Assembly (NCBI RefSeq): GCF_000468095.1
Contig: NZ_ASZC01000015.1
Location: 62,001 to 126,000 of the forward strand
Source: Pantoea sp. AS-PWVM4
GTDB taxonomy: Bacteria; Pseudomonadota; Gammaproteobacteria; Enterobacterales; Enterobacteriaceae
Reading direction: 5' to 3'
DNA length: 64,000 nucleotides
Part shown: one piece after another, positions 18,131 to 26,744 of the stretch
Numbering within the stretch: the first letter of the stretch is position 1
Layout of the letters: the number at the start of each line of letters is the position of its first letter
Program-made: the position numbers and the translations under genes
Notes under the pieces: generated by a model
Database searches by the model: none
What the model was told of the DNA's origin: nothing
Seen by the model: the letters and a program-made list of their open reading frames with translations, nothing else

Positions 18131-19045
18131 ATGCAGATCGAACCTTTACCGCCCCTCAACACGCTCATTGCCTTCGAGTGTGTGGCGCGCTACGGCAATA
18201 TTTCGCGCGCGGCTGAAGAACTTAACCTGACGCAAAGCGCCACCAGCCGCCAGATTTTGCAGCTGGAAGAGATGCTCGGTTGCAAACTCTTCACCCGCAC
18301 GCAACGCCGGGTGTTACTGACGCCACGCGGCGAGGCTTATGCCACCCAGGTACGTCAGCAGCTCTCCGCCCTGTCCCATGCCACCGCAGAAGTGATGGGC
18401 TGGAACGGCCTGCCGCAGGTGACGATTGCCTGCACCAGCGCGATGGGATCGCTATGGTTAGCCCCAAGACTCTCCGCGCTGCACCGCGAATTACCCGATT
18501 TGCAAATCCGTATGAAAATCTCCGACAGTTTCGGCGATATGCGCTCATCGGAGTTTGACCTGGCAATTTTCTATCTACGCGAAGCCCCGCCAGGCTTTCA
18601 GGCCACCCCGCTGTTTGACGAAATCTGTTATCCGATGTGCGCCCCTGAGTTCCTGACCAGGCTGGAGGATAATGCCTCCGCTGAATCATTACTCCACCAT
18701 ATGTTGCTGATTCAGGACGACCCGCAGCGTGAATGGACCGGCTGGAGTGACTGGTTCGCCTCGCAAAATGTGTTGAGTTTTGTGCCACGCCAGACCTGGC
18801 GGGCGAATAACTATCCGTTTCTGGTACAGGCGGCGGTGCGGGGTGACGGGATATTACTCGGCTGGGAAGGCTTAGTGCAGGATCATCTCAACCGGGGTGA
18901 GCTGGTCCCCGCCCATAGCGGCAAGCTGGCTGCCAACGGCAAATGTTTTCTGCTGATCCCGCAGGACCGCTATCTCAAGCCGATTGTGCGCCATGTTATG
19001 AGCTGGCTCCAGCACCAACATCAGACTGAAATGTTGCCATTATAA
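18131..19045 (+). CDS. LysR-family transcriptional regulator (GcvA-like)
   Basis: 304 aa from the ATG at 18131, preceded by GAGGCAGG. The N-terminal winged helix-turn-helix (LNTLIAFECVARYGNISRAA, then LTQSATSRQILQLEEMLG) and the LTPRGEAYATQV linker are typical. The effector-binding domain begins near residue 95 with VTIACTSAMGSLWLAPRL. LysR proteins usually control an adjacent unit. The nearest candidate is the ABC/CocE operon starting at 19646, upstream of which lies a 24-bp near-perfect inverted repeat. The effector is unknown. Confidence 0.88.
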   Translation: MQIEPLPPLNTLIAFECVARYGNISRAAEELNLTQSATSRQILQLEEMLGCKLFTRTQRRVLLTPRGEAYATQVRQQLSALSHATAEVMGWNGLPQVTIACTSAMGSLWLAPRLSALHRELPDLQIRMKISDSFGDMRSSEFDLAIFYLREAPPGFQATPLFDEICYPMCAPEFLTRLEDNASAESLLHHMLLIQDDPQREWTGWSDWFASQNVLSFVPRQTWRANNYPFLVQAAVRGDGILLGWEGLVQDHLNRGELVPAHSGKLAANGKCFLLIPQDRYLKPIVRHVMSWLQHQHQTEMLPL

Positions 19046-19086
19046 AAAAACGGTGATGCAGCAGATTATTTGCCACATCACCGTTT
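19046..19086 (-). terminator. Terminator for the small membrane-protein gene, possibly bidirectional
   Basis: AAACGGTGATG pairs with CATCACCGTTT across a 15-nt loop. On the minus strand the stem is followed by a run of seven T, so it mainly ends transcription from 19170-19457. It also lies directly after the LysR stop codon and could act weakly in the other direction. Confidence 0.75.
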
Positions 19087-19169
19087 ATACAAAACATAAG
19101 TAAATTAATATCACGTCATAGGTTTTTCTTATATATAAAATAAAAGCCTATGCCGCTATTTCCCTTTCT

Positions 19170-19457
19170 TTATTGCTGGGTATCCATCGGCGGAAGTTTA
19201 TTTTTTAGCGCGCCGCGTCGGCGATGTGAAGAATGCATACCAACCAGCGTAAAAATTAACCACATCGACTGGGAAATCACCATCGCCAAATTAAAATCAT
19301 GACTCAATGAATAGAGGCCACAAACCCCTCCCGCGATATTCAGACAAGCATAAATATCTGAATCAATGACTAATTTACGCAACTGAACCAGTGCGTAAGC
19401 CAGTAAGTAACAAAAAACGCCAATTAGCCCAACTATCGTATGCAGTTCCACATGCAT
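19170..19457 (-). CDS. Small membrane protein, CBU_0592-like family
   Basis: 95 aa. Three hydrophobic segments can be read: about 6-24 (IVGLIGVFCYLLAYALVQL), about 36-54 and about 56-73 (LAMVISQSMWLIFTLVGM), followed by a basic hydrophilic tail. The pattern LNIAGGVCGLYSL, then FNLAMVISQSMWLIF resembles the uncharacterised CBU_0592 membrane domain. No function is known. It is transcribed against the flanking LysR gene and ABC operon, so it is probably an independent unit with its own terminator. Confidence 0.65.
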   Translation of the reverse strand: MHVELHTIVGLIGVFCYLLAYALVQLRKLVIDSDIYACLNIAGGVCGLYSLSHDFNLAMVISQSMWLIFTLVGMHSSHRRRGALKNKLPPMDTQQ

Positions 19458-19518
19458 TTTCCCTGGTGTTGCCTGATGATCAGGAAATTATCTTTTTTGT
19501 GGGTGTTCTGCTGCGCGT

Positions 19519-19577
19519 TTTTCGCATAGTCTGATACGAAAATCTCATACATCAGGTTTTATTGGTTTTGATATAAA
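19519..19577 (+). promoter_or_regulatory. Probable LysR-type operator and extended -10 promoter of the ABC/CocE operon
   Basis: TTTTCGCAT (19519-19527) and ATACGAAAA (19534-19542) form a 24-bp inverted repeat with one mismatch around a 6-bp centre. An extended -10, TGATATAAA, lies at 19569-19577, giving a start near 19584. The palindrome centre would then be about 53 bases upstream, within the range used by LysR activators. The ribosome site GGAG precedes the ATG at 19646. Confidence 0.6.
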
Positions 19578-19645
19578 TCAGAAATAACTGCGCTAAGGCT
19601 CAGGGTGATTAGTAAAACAGGGCGAATAACAACGGAGAAAAATAA

Positions 19646-21235
19646 ATGAAAGACGAGCAGGACAAATTTAACAAATATCTTCAGGGCGCGAATTTAAGCC
19701 GCCGTTCATTTATCAATACTGCCGCGCTGATTGGTGCGGGTACGGCATTATCACTTTCTCCTTTCGCCGGTTTTGCGGCTGAGGCCACCCCGAAAAAAGG
19801 CGGCGTGCTGAAACTCGGTATGTCCGGCGGCAATACCAGCGATTCACTGGACCCAACGCTGTTCAGTGACTGGGTGCCGCTCAACCAGGCTTACATGCTG
19901 ATGAACGGCCTGATCGAGATTGATGAGAACAATCAGGCGACGCCAGAGCTGCTGGAAAGCTGGTCGGCAAAACCCGGCGCGCAGGAGTGGACCTTTAAAG
20001 TACGCCAGGGCGTGACCTTCCATAACGGTAAGACCCTGACGGTAGAAGATATTCTCTACTCCATTAACCTGCATCGCGGCGACCAGTCGCGCAGCGCCAT
20101 CAAAACCCAACTGGCGAGCATCACCGAGCTGAAGAAAAGCGGTGATAACGAAATCACCCTGACGCTGGACAGCGGCAACGCCGACTTACCTTATCTGCTG
20201 GCGGATTACCATCTGGTGGTGGTGCCGGACGGCTTCACCGACTGGAAACACCCGATCGGCACCGGCGGCTTTGTCTTTGATCAGTACCAGCCTGGCGTGC
20301 GTTCTTACTTCAAACGTAACCCGAATTACTGGAAACCGAATCGCGCCTTTGTTGATGCGGTCGAAGTGCTGGTGATCAACGATGCCACCGCACGTACCAA
20401 CGCCCTGATCTCCGGTCAGGTCCATGCCATTAACCGCGTGGATTTCAAAACCGTTGATTTCCTGAAACGCAGCCCGGCGCTGAACATCATCCGTTCGTCT
20501 GGCGGCCAGCACTTTACCTTCCTGATGGATTGCCGCGTTGCGCCGTTTAATAACAACGACGTACGTATGGCGATTAAATACGGTATCGACCGTGAAAAAC
20601 TGTTGGCGACCGTACTGCGTGGCTACGGCTCACTGGGTAATGACCATCCGATCCCGAAAACTGACCGCTTCTTCAACAAAGCGCTGCCCCAGCGTGCTTA
20701 TGATGCCGACAAAGCGAAGTTCTATTTGAAGAAAGCCGGACTGACCAGCCTGCCGGTCGAACTCTCCTCCTCCGATGCCGCCTTTGCCGGTGCGCTCGAT
20801 GCTGCTGCGCTGTTCCAGGGTCAGGCCGCACCGGCGGGGATTCAGGTCAGCATCAAACGTCAGCCTGCCGACAGCTACTGGGACGACGTGTGGATGAAAG
20901 CCCCGTTCAGCATGGGTTACTGGGGTGGTCGCCCAACCGCTGACCAGATGTTCTCCACCGCATGGCAATCCACCGCCAAGTGGAACGATACCCACTGGAA
21001 GAATGAGAAATTCGACAGCCTGCTGATTCAGGCACGTTCGCTGCTGGATGAGCAGAAACGTGCCGAGATCTATGGCGAATTGCAGCAAATCGCCAGCGAT
21101 GATGGTGGTGCGATGATCCCGCTGTTCGGTGACTACCTTGATGCCACCAGCAAAAAACTGGGCGGCGTAAAACCACATCCGATGTTCAACTTTATGGGTG
21201 GTCGCCTGGCTGAACGCGTCTGGCTGGAGTCGTAA
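19646..21235 (+). CDS. ABC transporter substrate-binding protein, family 5 (peptide/nickel type), Tat signal
   Basis: 529 aa. The N-terminus holds a twin-arginine export motif SRRSFINTA (residues 18-26), then a hydrophobic stretch ending in AGFAAEA, so the protein should be exported folded through Tat. The mature part is a family 5 solute-binding protein (LDPTLFSDWVPLNQAYMLM, VTFHNGKTLTVEDILYSIN, PNYWKPN, DVRMAIKYGIDREKL). Ligands of this family are peptides, opines, nickel chelates or oligosaccharides. The cytoplasmic hydrolase at the end of the operon suggests a peptide or amide. The stop overlaps the next start (TAATG). Confidence 0.9.
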   Translation: MKDEQDKFNKYLQGANLSRRSFINTAALIGAGTALSLSPFAGFAAEATPKKGGVLKLGMSGGNTSDSLDPTLFSDWVPLNQAYMLMNGLIEIDENNQATPELLESWSAKPGAQEWTFKVRQGVTFHNGKTLTVEDILYSINLHRGDQSRSAIKTQLASITELKKSGDNEITLTLDSGNADLPYLLADYHLVVVPDGFTDWKHPIGTGGFVFDQYQPGVRSYFKRNPNYWKPNRAFVDAVEVLVINDATARTNALISGQVHAINRVDFKTVDFLKRSPALNIIRSSGGQHFTFLMDCRVAPFNNNDVRMAIKYGIDREKLLATVLRGYGSLGNDHPIPKTDRFFNKALPQRAYDADKAKFYLKKAGLTSLPVELSSSDAAFAGALDAAALFQGQAAPAGIQVSIKRQPADSYWDDVWMKAPFSMGYWGGRPTADQMFSTAWQSTAKWNDTHWKNEKFDSLLIQARSLLDEQKRAEIYGELQQIASDDGGAMIPLFGDYLDATSKKLGGVKPHPMFNFMGGRLAERVWLES

Positions 21236-22182
21236 TGAAAAAGCAGATTTTACATCGCCTGCTGCTGGGCTTGCTCACGCTCTGGCTGGTGTCGTTACTG
21301 ATTTTTGTCGGTACGGAATTGCTGCCTGGCGATGTCGCCAGCGCAATTCTCGGACAAAACGGTACGCCGGAAACCATCGCCGCGCTGCGCACGCAGCTCG
21401 GACTGGATCAGCCCGCCATCTGGCGCTACCTGCATTGGCTGGGTGGCGTTTTGCACGGCGATCTCGGTAACTCGCTGGCGAACAACCAGCCGATTAGCGC
21501 GGAGCTGTTACCGCGTCTGGCGAATACGCTGTTCCTCGCCGGTTATGCCGCCATCATCGCCATTCCGCTGGCGGTGCTGCTGGGTATCGCCTCGGCGGTG
21601 TGGCGTGGTTCCTGGTTTGATCGTCTGGCTAACTCGCTGACCTTGCTGAGTATTTCCGTGCCGGAGTTCTTTGTCGGTTATGTGCTGGTGATTTTCTTCG
21701 CCATCCGCCTGGCGTGGTTTCCCAGTCTGGCGCTGGTCGACCCGGATGCCGGTTTCCTTTCACGCCTGTACGCCTGCACCCTGCCAATGTTGACGCTGGT
21801 GCTGGTGGTGCTGGCGCATATGTTGCGGATGACCCGCGCCTCCGTGGGCGCGGTGATGTCGAGCAGCTATATCGAAACCGCGCTGCTGAAAGGCCTGTCG
21901 CGCTGGCGCATTGTGCTGGGCCATGCGCTGCCCAATGCGCTGGCACCGATCATCAACGTCATCGCCTTCAACCTCGCCTATCTGGTGGTGGGAGTGATTC
22001 TGGTCGAAGTGGTGTTTGTATATCCGGGCATTGGGCAACTGATGGTGGATGCGGTGACCAAGCGCGACCTGCCGGTGGTGCAGGCTTGCGGGCTGCTGTT
22101 TGGCGGCACCTACATTCTGCTCAACACCGCCGCCGATTTGCTGGCGATTTGGTGTAACCCACGACTGCGCCACGCGAGGTAA
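21235..22182 (+). CDS. ABC transporter permease (DppB type)
   Basis: 315 aa with six predicted membrane helices. The N-terminal part MKKQILHRLLLGLLTLWLVS and the periplasmic segment up to about residue 95 are typical of DppB/OppB proteins. The EAA loop facing the ATPase reads ALLKGLSRWRIVLGHALPNAL. It forms the membrane channel with the next gene product. The start codon shares one base with the stop of the binding-protein gene, showing translational coupling. Confidence 0.9.
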   Translation: MKKQILHRLLLGLLTLWLVSLLIFVGTELLPGDVASAILGQNGTPETIAALRTQLGLDQPAIWRYLHWLGGVLHGDLGNSLANNQPISAELLPRLANTLFLAGYAAIIAIPLAVLLGIASAVWRGSWFDRLANSLTLLSISVPEFFVGYVLVIFFAIRLAWFPSLALVDPDAGFLSRLYACTLPMLTLVLVVLAHMLRMTRASVGAVMSSSYIETALLKGLSRWRIVLGHALPNALAPIINVIAFNLAYLVVGVILVEVVFVYPGIGQLMVDAVTKRDLPVVQACGLLFGGTYILLNTAADLLAIWCNPRLRHAR

Positions 22183-22185
22183 GCA

Positions 22186-23016
22186 ATGAAAAAACTGAAA
22201 AGCCGCGCGGTGCCGTTTTCCGCCATGCTCGGCCTGGCGATCATCGCCATTAACCTGATTGCCGCATTGTTTGCGCCGTGGCTGGCACCGCACAGCGAAA
22301 CCGCACAGGTGGGCGATATCTGGATGCTGCCCTCCGGCGCGCTGCCGCTCGGCACTGACAGCCTTGGCCGCGATATGTTGTCGCGTATTTTGTTTGGCGC
22401 ACGTACCACCATCGCCATCGCGCTGGCCATCACCGCCATCTCGTTTGTCATCGGTATTCTCACCGGCTTCACCGCCGCCATTTATGGCCGCTGGGTCGAT
22501 GTGGTGCTGACGCGCATCGTCGATACCCTGATGTCGATCCCGGTACTGATTCTGGCGCTGATCGTGTTGTCGGTACTCGGCACCTCGATTCCGGTGCTGG
22601 TCGGCACCATTGCCTTGCTGGATGCCACCCGCGTTTATCGTCTGGCGCGTCTGGTGGCGCAGGGCATTGTCTGCCAGGAATATGTCGAAGCGGCGCGTCT
22701 GCGCGGTGAGGGCCTCGGCTGGATCGTGCGTAAGGAGATTTTGCCGAATGCCATCCCGCCACTGCTGGCGGAATTTGGCATGCGTTTCTGCTTCACCTTC
22801 CTGTTTATCGCCGGTTTGAGCTTTCTCGGTCTGGGTATCCAGCCGCCGTGGGCCGACTGGGGCAGCATGGTGCGTGACAACGCCCAGGCAATTAACTTCG
22901 GCCAACTGGCCCCGCTTTACCCGGCTGCCGCTATCGCCCTGTTGACCATTGGCGTCAACCTGGTGGTTGACTGGCTGCTGGTGCGCAACAACCTCTCGCT
23001 GGGGGAAGAAGGATGA
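22186..23016 (+). CDS. ABC transporter permease (DppC type)
   Basis: 276 aa. The N-terminal part MLGLAIIAINLIAALFAPWL and the conserved LGTDSLGRDMLSRILFGART are hallmarks of DppC/OppC permeases. The EAA loop is AARLRGEGLGWIVRKEILPNA. It pairs with the preceding permease, which ends three bases upstream. The last four bases overlap the start of the ATPase gene. Confidence 0.9.
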   Translation: MKKLKSRAVPFSAMLGLAIIAINLIAALFAPWLAPHSETAQVGDIWMLPSGALPLGTDSLGRDMLSRILFGARTTIAIALAITAISFVIGILTGFTAAIYGRWVDVVLTRIVDTLMSIPVLILALIVLSVLGTSIPVLVGTIALLDATRVYRLARLVAQGIVCQEYVEAARLRGEGLGWIVRKEILPNAIPPLLAEFGMRFCFTFLFIAGLSFLGLGIQPPWADWGSMVRDNAQAINFGQLAPLYPAAAIALLTIGVNLVVDWLLVRNNLSLGEEG

Positions 23017-24635
23017 TTCAACCGATTCTGGAAATGCGCAATCTGCGCATTGAAACCGACCAGGGCATTCCACTGGTACAGAACATTTCACTCAGCCTGA
23101 AACCCGGCGAGGTGCTGGGACTGATTGGCGAATCCGGTGCCGGTAAATCCACCATCGGCCTCGCCGCACTGGGCTATGCCCGTTCCGGCTGCCGTATTGC
23201 CAGTGGCGAAGTGCGTATCGCCGGACAGGATATCGTGCCGCTCTCCAGCAAAGAGAAACGTGAAATTCGCGGCAGACGCGTGGCCTATGTGGCGCAAAGC
23301 GCCGCCGCCGCGTTTAACCCGGCGCTGACCATCGGTAAACAGGTGTGCGAAGGCCCGATCCGTCACGGCCTGATGAACGCCGAAGAAGCGCAGGCCTGGG
23401 CAGTGACGCTGTTCCGGGCGCTGGATCTGCCGCAGCCGGAAACCATCGGCCAGCGCTATCCGCATCAGTTGTCGGGCGGCCAGTTGCAGCGCGCGATGGC
23501 AGCGATGGCGATGTCCTGCAAACCTGACCTGCTGGTGATGGATGAACCCACCACCGCGCTGGATGTCACCACCCAGATTGAAGTGCTGGTGATGCTGCGC
23601 AAGCTGGTACGCGAGTTCAACACCGCCGCGCTGTATATCACCCACGATCTGGCGGTGGTGGCGCAAATCGCTGACCGCATCATGGTGCTGCGTCAGGGCA
23701 GCGAAGTGGAATGCGGCAGCACCGCTGACATTCTGCAAAATCCGCTGGAAACTTATACCCAACGGTTGGTATCGGAGCGCGCCCATGCGCTGACGTCGGT
23801 GCATGCCGAGAACACCGCGCAGGGTCAACTGCTGAGCCTGCAAAATCTCTCCACCGGTTACAACGGCAAAACCGTGGTTCACGGCGTCTCGATGAGCATT
23901 GCCAAAGGGGAAACCCTGGCGATTATCGGTGAATCCGGCAGTGGCAAAAGCACCCTGGCACGCGCGCTGTGTGGCTTGCTGGGCGATACCGCGGGCAACG
24001 TCAGCTTTGCCGGTCAGGTGCTGGCGAATCGCTACCAGCAGCGCGACAAAGAGACGCTGCGCCGCATCCAGATGATTTATCAGTTGCCGGATGTGGCGCT
24101 CAACCCACGCCAGACCATCCTTGAAGCGATTGGTCGCCCGATTGCCTTCTATTTCGGACTGGATAAACGCCAGGTACGGGCACGCGTGGAAGAATTGCTG
24201 CGCCTGACCGAGCTGCCGCTCACCCTGATCGATCGCTACCCCGCCGCGCTGTCGGGTGGTCAAAAGCAGCGTGTTTGTATCGCCCGCGCACTGGCCGCCG
24301 AGCCGGACTTGATCATCTGCGATGAAGCCACCTCGGCACTTGATCCGCTGGTGGCGGAAGAGGTGCTGAATCTGCTGCGTCGTTTGCAGGAGCAACTGGG
24401 GCTGTCGTACCTGTTTATCACCCACGATCTCAGCACCGTGAAGCGCATCGCGCAGCAGGTGGCGGTGATGTACCAGGGCAACGTGGTGGCGCAGGGGCCG
24501 ACCGAGCAAGTGTTCAGTGCCCCGATGCACAGCTACACCGAAAAACTACTGACCTCAGTGCCGGAAATGCGTACCACCTGGCTGGATGAGGTGCTGGGTC
24601 AGCGTCAGAACAACGCAATGGCAGGAGCCTCATGA
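23013..24635 (+). CDS. ABC transporter ATP-binding protein with two fused ATPase domains (DppD-DppF fusion)
   Basis: 540 aa. Two complete nucleotide-binding domains are seen. The N-terminal one has Walker A GESGAGKS (39-46), signature LSGGQ and Walker B LLVMDEPTTALD. The C-terminal one has Walker A GESGSGKS near 307, signature LSGGQ and Walker B LIICDEATSALD. H-loops ITHDL follow both. Such duplicated ATPases power peptide-type importers with two permeases. It overlaps the permease upstream and the hydrolase downstream by ATGA. Confidence 0.92.
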   Translation: MIQPILEMRNLRIETDQGIPLVQNISLSLKPGEVLGLIGESGAGKSTIGLAALGYARSGCRIASGEVRIAGQDIVPLSSKEKREIRGRRVAYVAQSAAAAFNPALTIGKQVCEGPIRHGLMNAEEAQAWAVTLFRALDLPQPETIGQRYPHQLSGGQLQRAMAAMAMSCKPDLLVMDEPTTALDVTTQIEVLVMLRKLVREFNTAALYITHDLAVVAQIADRIMVLRQGSEVECGSTADILQNPLETYTQRLVSERAHALTSVHAENTAQGQLLSLQNLSTGYNGKTVVHGVSMSIAKGETLAIIGESGSGKSTLARALCGLLGDTAGNVSFAGQVLANRYQQRDKETLRRIQMIYQLPDVALNPRQTILEAIGRPIAFYFGLDKRQVRARVEELLRLTELPLTLIDRYPAALSGGQKQRVCIARALAAEPDLIICDEATSALDPLVAEEVLNLLRRLQEQLGLSYLFITHDLSTVKRIAQQVAVMYQGNVVAQGPTEQVFSAPMHSYTEKLLTSVPEMRTTWLDEVLGQRQNNAMAGAS

Positions 24636-26653
24636 AAACCTTCGTAACGCAATTCCCCCACAGCGTCAGCGTGACGGAACATCTCTGGATTACCCTGAAA
24701 GACGGCACGCGCCTGGCCGCGCGCATGTGGCTGCCGCTCTCCGCCAGCCAGCAGCCGGTGCCCGCCATTCTCGAATACATCCCCTACCGCAAGCGCGACG
24801 GGACACGTACCCGCGATGAGCCGATGCACGGTTATTTTGCCGGTCAGGGTTATGCGGTGCTGCGCGTCGATATGCGCGGTAGCGGCGAATCAGACGGCTT
24901 ACTGGAAGATGAATATCTGTTGCAGGAGCAGGAAGATGCGCTGGAGGTGATTGACTGGATTAGCCAGCAATCCTGGTGCAGCGGTGCGGTTGGCATGATG
25001 GGCAAATCCTGGGGTGGTTTTAACTGCCTGCAACTGGCGGCGCGCCGCCCACCTGCGCTGAAAGCCATCATTACCGTATGTTCTACCGACGATCGTTACA
25101 ACGATGATATCCACTACAAAGGCGGCTGCCTGCTGAATGACAACCTGTGGTGGGGCGGCATCATGCTGGCTTACCAGAGTCGCCCGCAGGACCCGGCCCT
25201 GGTGGGGGAAAGTTGGTATCAGGACTGGCTGAATCGGCTGGAAAACATGCCATTCTTCCCGGCGCTGTGGATGGATCATCCACTGAAAGATGCTTACTGG
25301 AAACACGGTTCGGTCGGTGAAGACTGGTCGGCAATTCAGTGCCCGGTAATGGCGGTTGGCGGCTGGGCTGATTCCTACAGCAACGCGGTGTTCCGTCTGA
25401 TGGACAACCTCGACGTGCCGCGCAAGGCGATTATCGGCCCGTGGGCGCATATCTATCCCCAGGATGGCACGCCGGAACCGGCAATTGGTTTCCTCCAGGA
25501 AGCGGTGACCTGGTGGGATCGCTGGCTGAAGCAGGTGGATAATGACGCACTGGCTGGCCCGCGTGTGCAGGCCTGGCTGAACGACAGCCAGCGTCCGGGA
25601 TCGCAGCGTCCCCAGGCGTTTGGCGAGTGGATTGCTATCGACGGCGATACCGACGCGGTGACGCAGCCGCAACGCTGGCATGTGCAACCAGGCAGCCTGA
25701 CCACCACGCCGCTGGCGCAGGAGAGCTGGCAAGCCATCTGTACCCAGCAGAACCACGGCCTGTTTGCCGGTGAGTGGATGGGGGCGGGCGTGTTGGGCGA
25801 AAGCCCGAGCGACCAACGTATGGACGACGGGTTGGCAGAGAGTTTTGACAGCGCGCCGTTAAGCGAAAGCCTGAGCATCTACGGTTTCCCGCAGTTCAGC
25901 GTCAAACTGAGCAGCGACAAACCGGCGGCGATGCTGTATGTCCGTCTCTCCGATATCGCACCGGATGGCGCATCAACCCGCGTGACACACGGCTGGGTTA
26001 ACCTGAGCCATTTGCAGGGGCAGGATAAAAACGTGCCGCTGACGCCGGGTGAAGTGGTGGATGTGCAGGTGCAACTGGACGGTATCGCCTGGCGCTTTGC
26101 CGCCGGACATCGTCTGCGCATTTCGCTGGCGACCACCTTCTGGCCGATGATCTGGCCGATGGCGGAAGTCGCCACCCTGAAGGTGAATCTGGCGAGCGCC
26201 GCGCTCGACCTGCCGGTATGTCGGCAGGTGACAGCGATTGACGGCCCCAACCCGCAACCGACCACCGCAGCCAATACGCCACTGACGTTACTGTCGCCGG
26301 GACGTGTCGAACGTGAGTTGCGTTATGACGTGGTCAACGATAGCTGGGAAAGTGTCACCCACGGTATCGGCGGGGTGTTCGGTGAGGGCGTCTATCGTTT
26401 TGACGATATCGATACCACCGTTGATCACAGCCTGCGCCGCCAGTTGACCTGTCATAACGATGATCCGCTGTCAGCCCATTATCTGCTGACGCAGAGCATG
26501 AAGATTGGCCGGGAAGGTTGGTGGACGGAAACCGATATTGAGCTGGAAATGCGTAGCGATTTGACGCATTTCATCATCAGCGGCGAGATGAAGGTGCAGC
26601 ATAACGGTGAAGCGGTGTTTAGTCGCCGCTGGGATCGACGGATTAAACGTTAA
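24632..26653 (+). CDS. CocE/NonD family serine hydrolase (X-Pro dipeptidyl-peptidase-like)
   Basis: 673 aa, with no signal peptide, so probably cytoplasmic. The alpha/beta-hydrolase domain has nucleophile Ser126 in GKSWGG, Asp247 in GGWADSYS and His273 in GPWAHIYP. A C-terminal jelly-roll domain follows from about residue 400 (GEVVDVQVQLDGIAWRFAAG in part; FWPMIWPM). The family includes cocaine esterase, glutaryl acylases and X-Pro dipeptidyl peptidases. Coupling by a 4-bp overlap to a peptide-type importer argues that it cleaves the imported compound, for example a prolyl peptide or an N-acyl amide. The substrate is not determined. Confidence 0.85.
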   Translation: MKTFVTQFPHSVSVTEHLWITLKDGTRLAARMWLPLSASQQPVPAILEYIPYRKRDGTRTRDEPMHGYFAGQGYAVLRVDMRGSGESDGLLEDEYLLQEQEDALEVIDWISQQSWCSGAVGMMGKSWGGFNCLQLAARRPPALKAIITVCSTDDRYNDDIHYKGGCLLNDNLWWGGIMLAYQSRPQDPALVGESWYQDWLNRLENMPFFPALWMDHPLKDAYWKHGSVGEDWSAIQCPVMAVGGWADSYSNAVFRLMDNLDVPRKAIIGPWAHIYPQDGTPEPAIGFLQEAVTWWDRWLKQVDNDALAGPRVQAWLNDSQRPGSQRPQAFGEWIAIDGDTDAVTQPQRWHVQPGSLTTTPLAQESWQAICTQQNHGLFAGEWMGAGVLGESPSDQRMDDGLAESFDSAPLSESLSIYGFPQFSVKLSSDKPAAMLYVRLSDIAPDGASTRVTHGWVNLSHLQGQDKNVPLTPGEVVDVQVQLDGIAWRFAAGHRLRISLATTFWPMIWPMAEVATLKVNLASAALDLPVCRQVTAIDGPNPQPTTAANTPLTLLSPGRVERELRYDVVNDSWESVTHGIGGVFGEGVYRFDDIDTTVDHSLRRQLTCHNDDPLSAHYLLTQSMKIGREGWWTETDIELEMRSDLTHFIISGEMKVQHNGEAVFSRRWDRRIKR

Positions 26654-26671
26654 ATCCGCACATCAAAAAAA

Positions 26672-26732
26672 GCGCGATAAACCGCGCCGCTACAAATACA
26701 TGCAAATATCGTAGCGGCGCGATTCATCGCGC
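26672..26732. repeat. Inverted REP pair between the CocE gene and iolB
   Basis: An inverted unit (26672-26693, core GCGCGATAAACCGCGC) and a forward unit (26711-26732, GTAGCG then GCGCGATTCATCGCGC) face away from each other, 17 bp apart. The first core has a loop-proximal T-to-C change. They sit between convergent stop codons, the usual place for REP pairs in this window. Confidence 0.92.
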
Positions 26733-26744
26733 GGTTTGCGCGTT

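Noticed and set aside
21760-24530. Two long minus-strand reading frames (443 and 480 codons) opposite the permease and ATPase genes
   Set aside because: They are antisense shadows of GC-rich coding sequence, His/Gln/Arg-rich with no family resemblance, while the plus-strand genes are clear.
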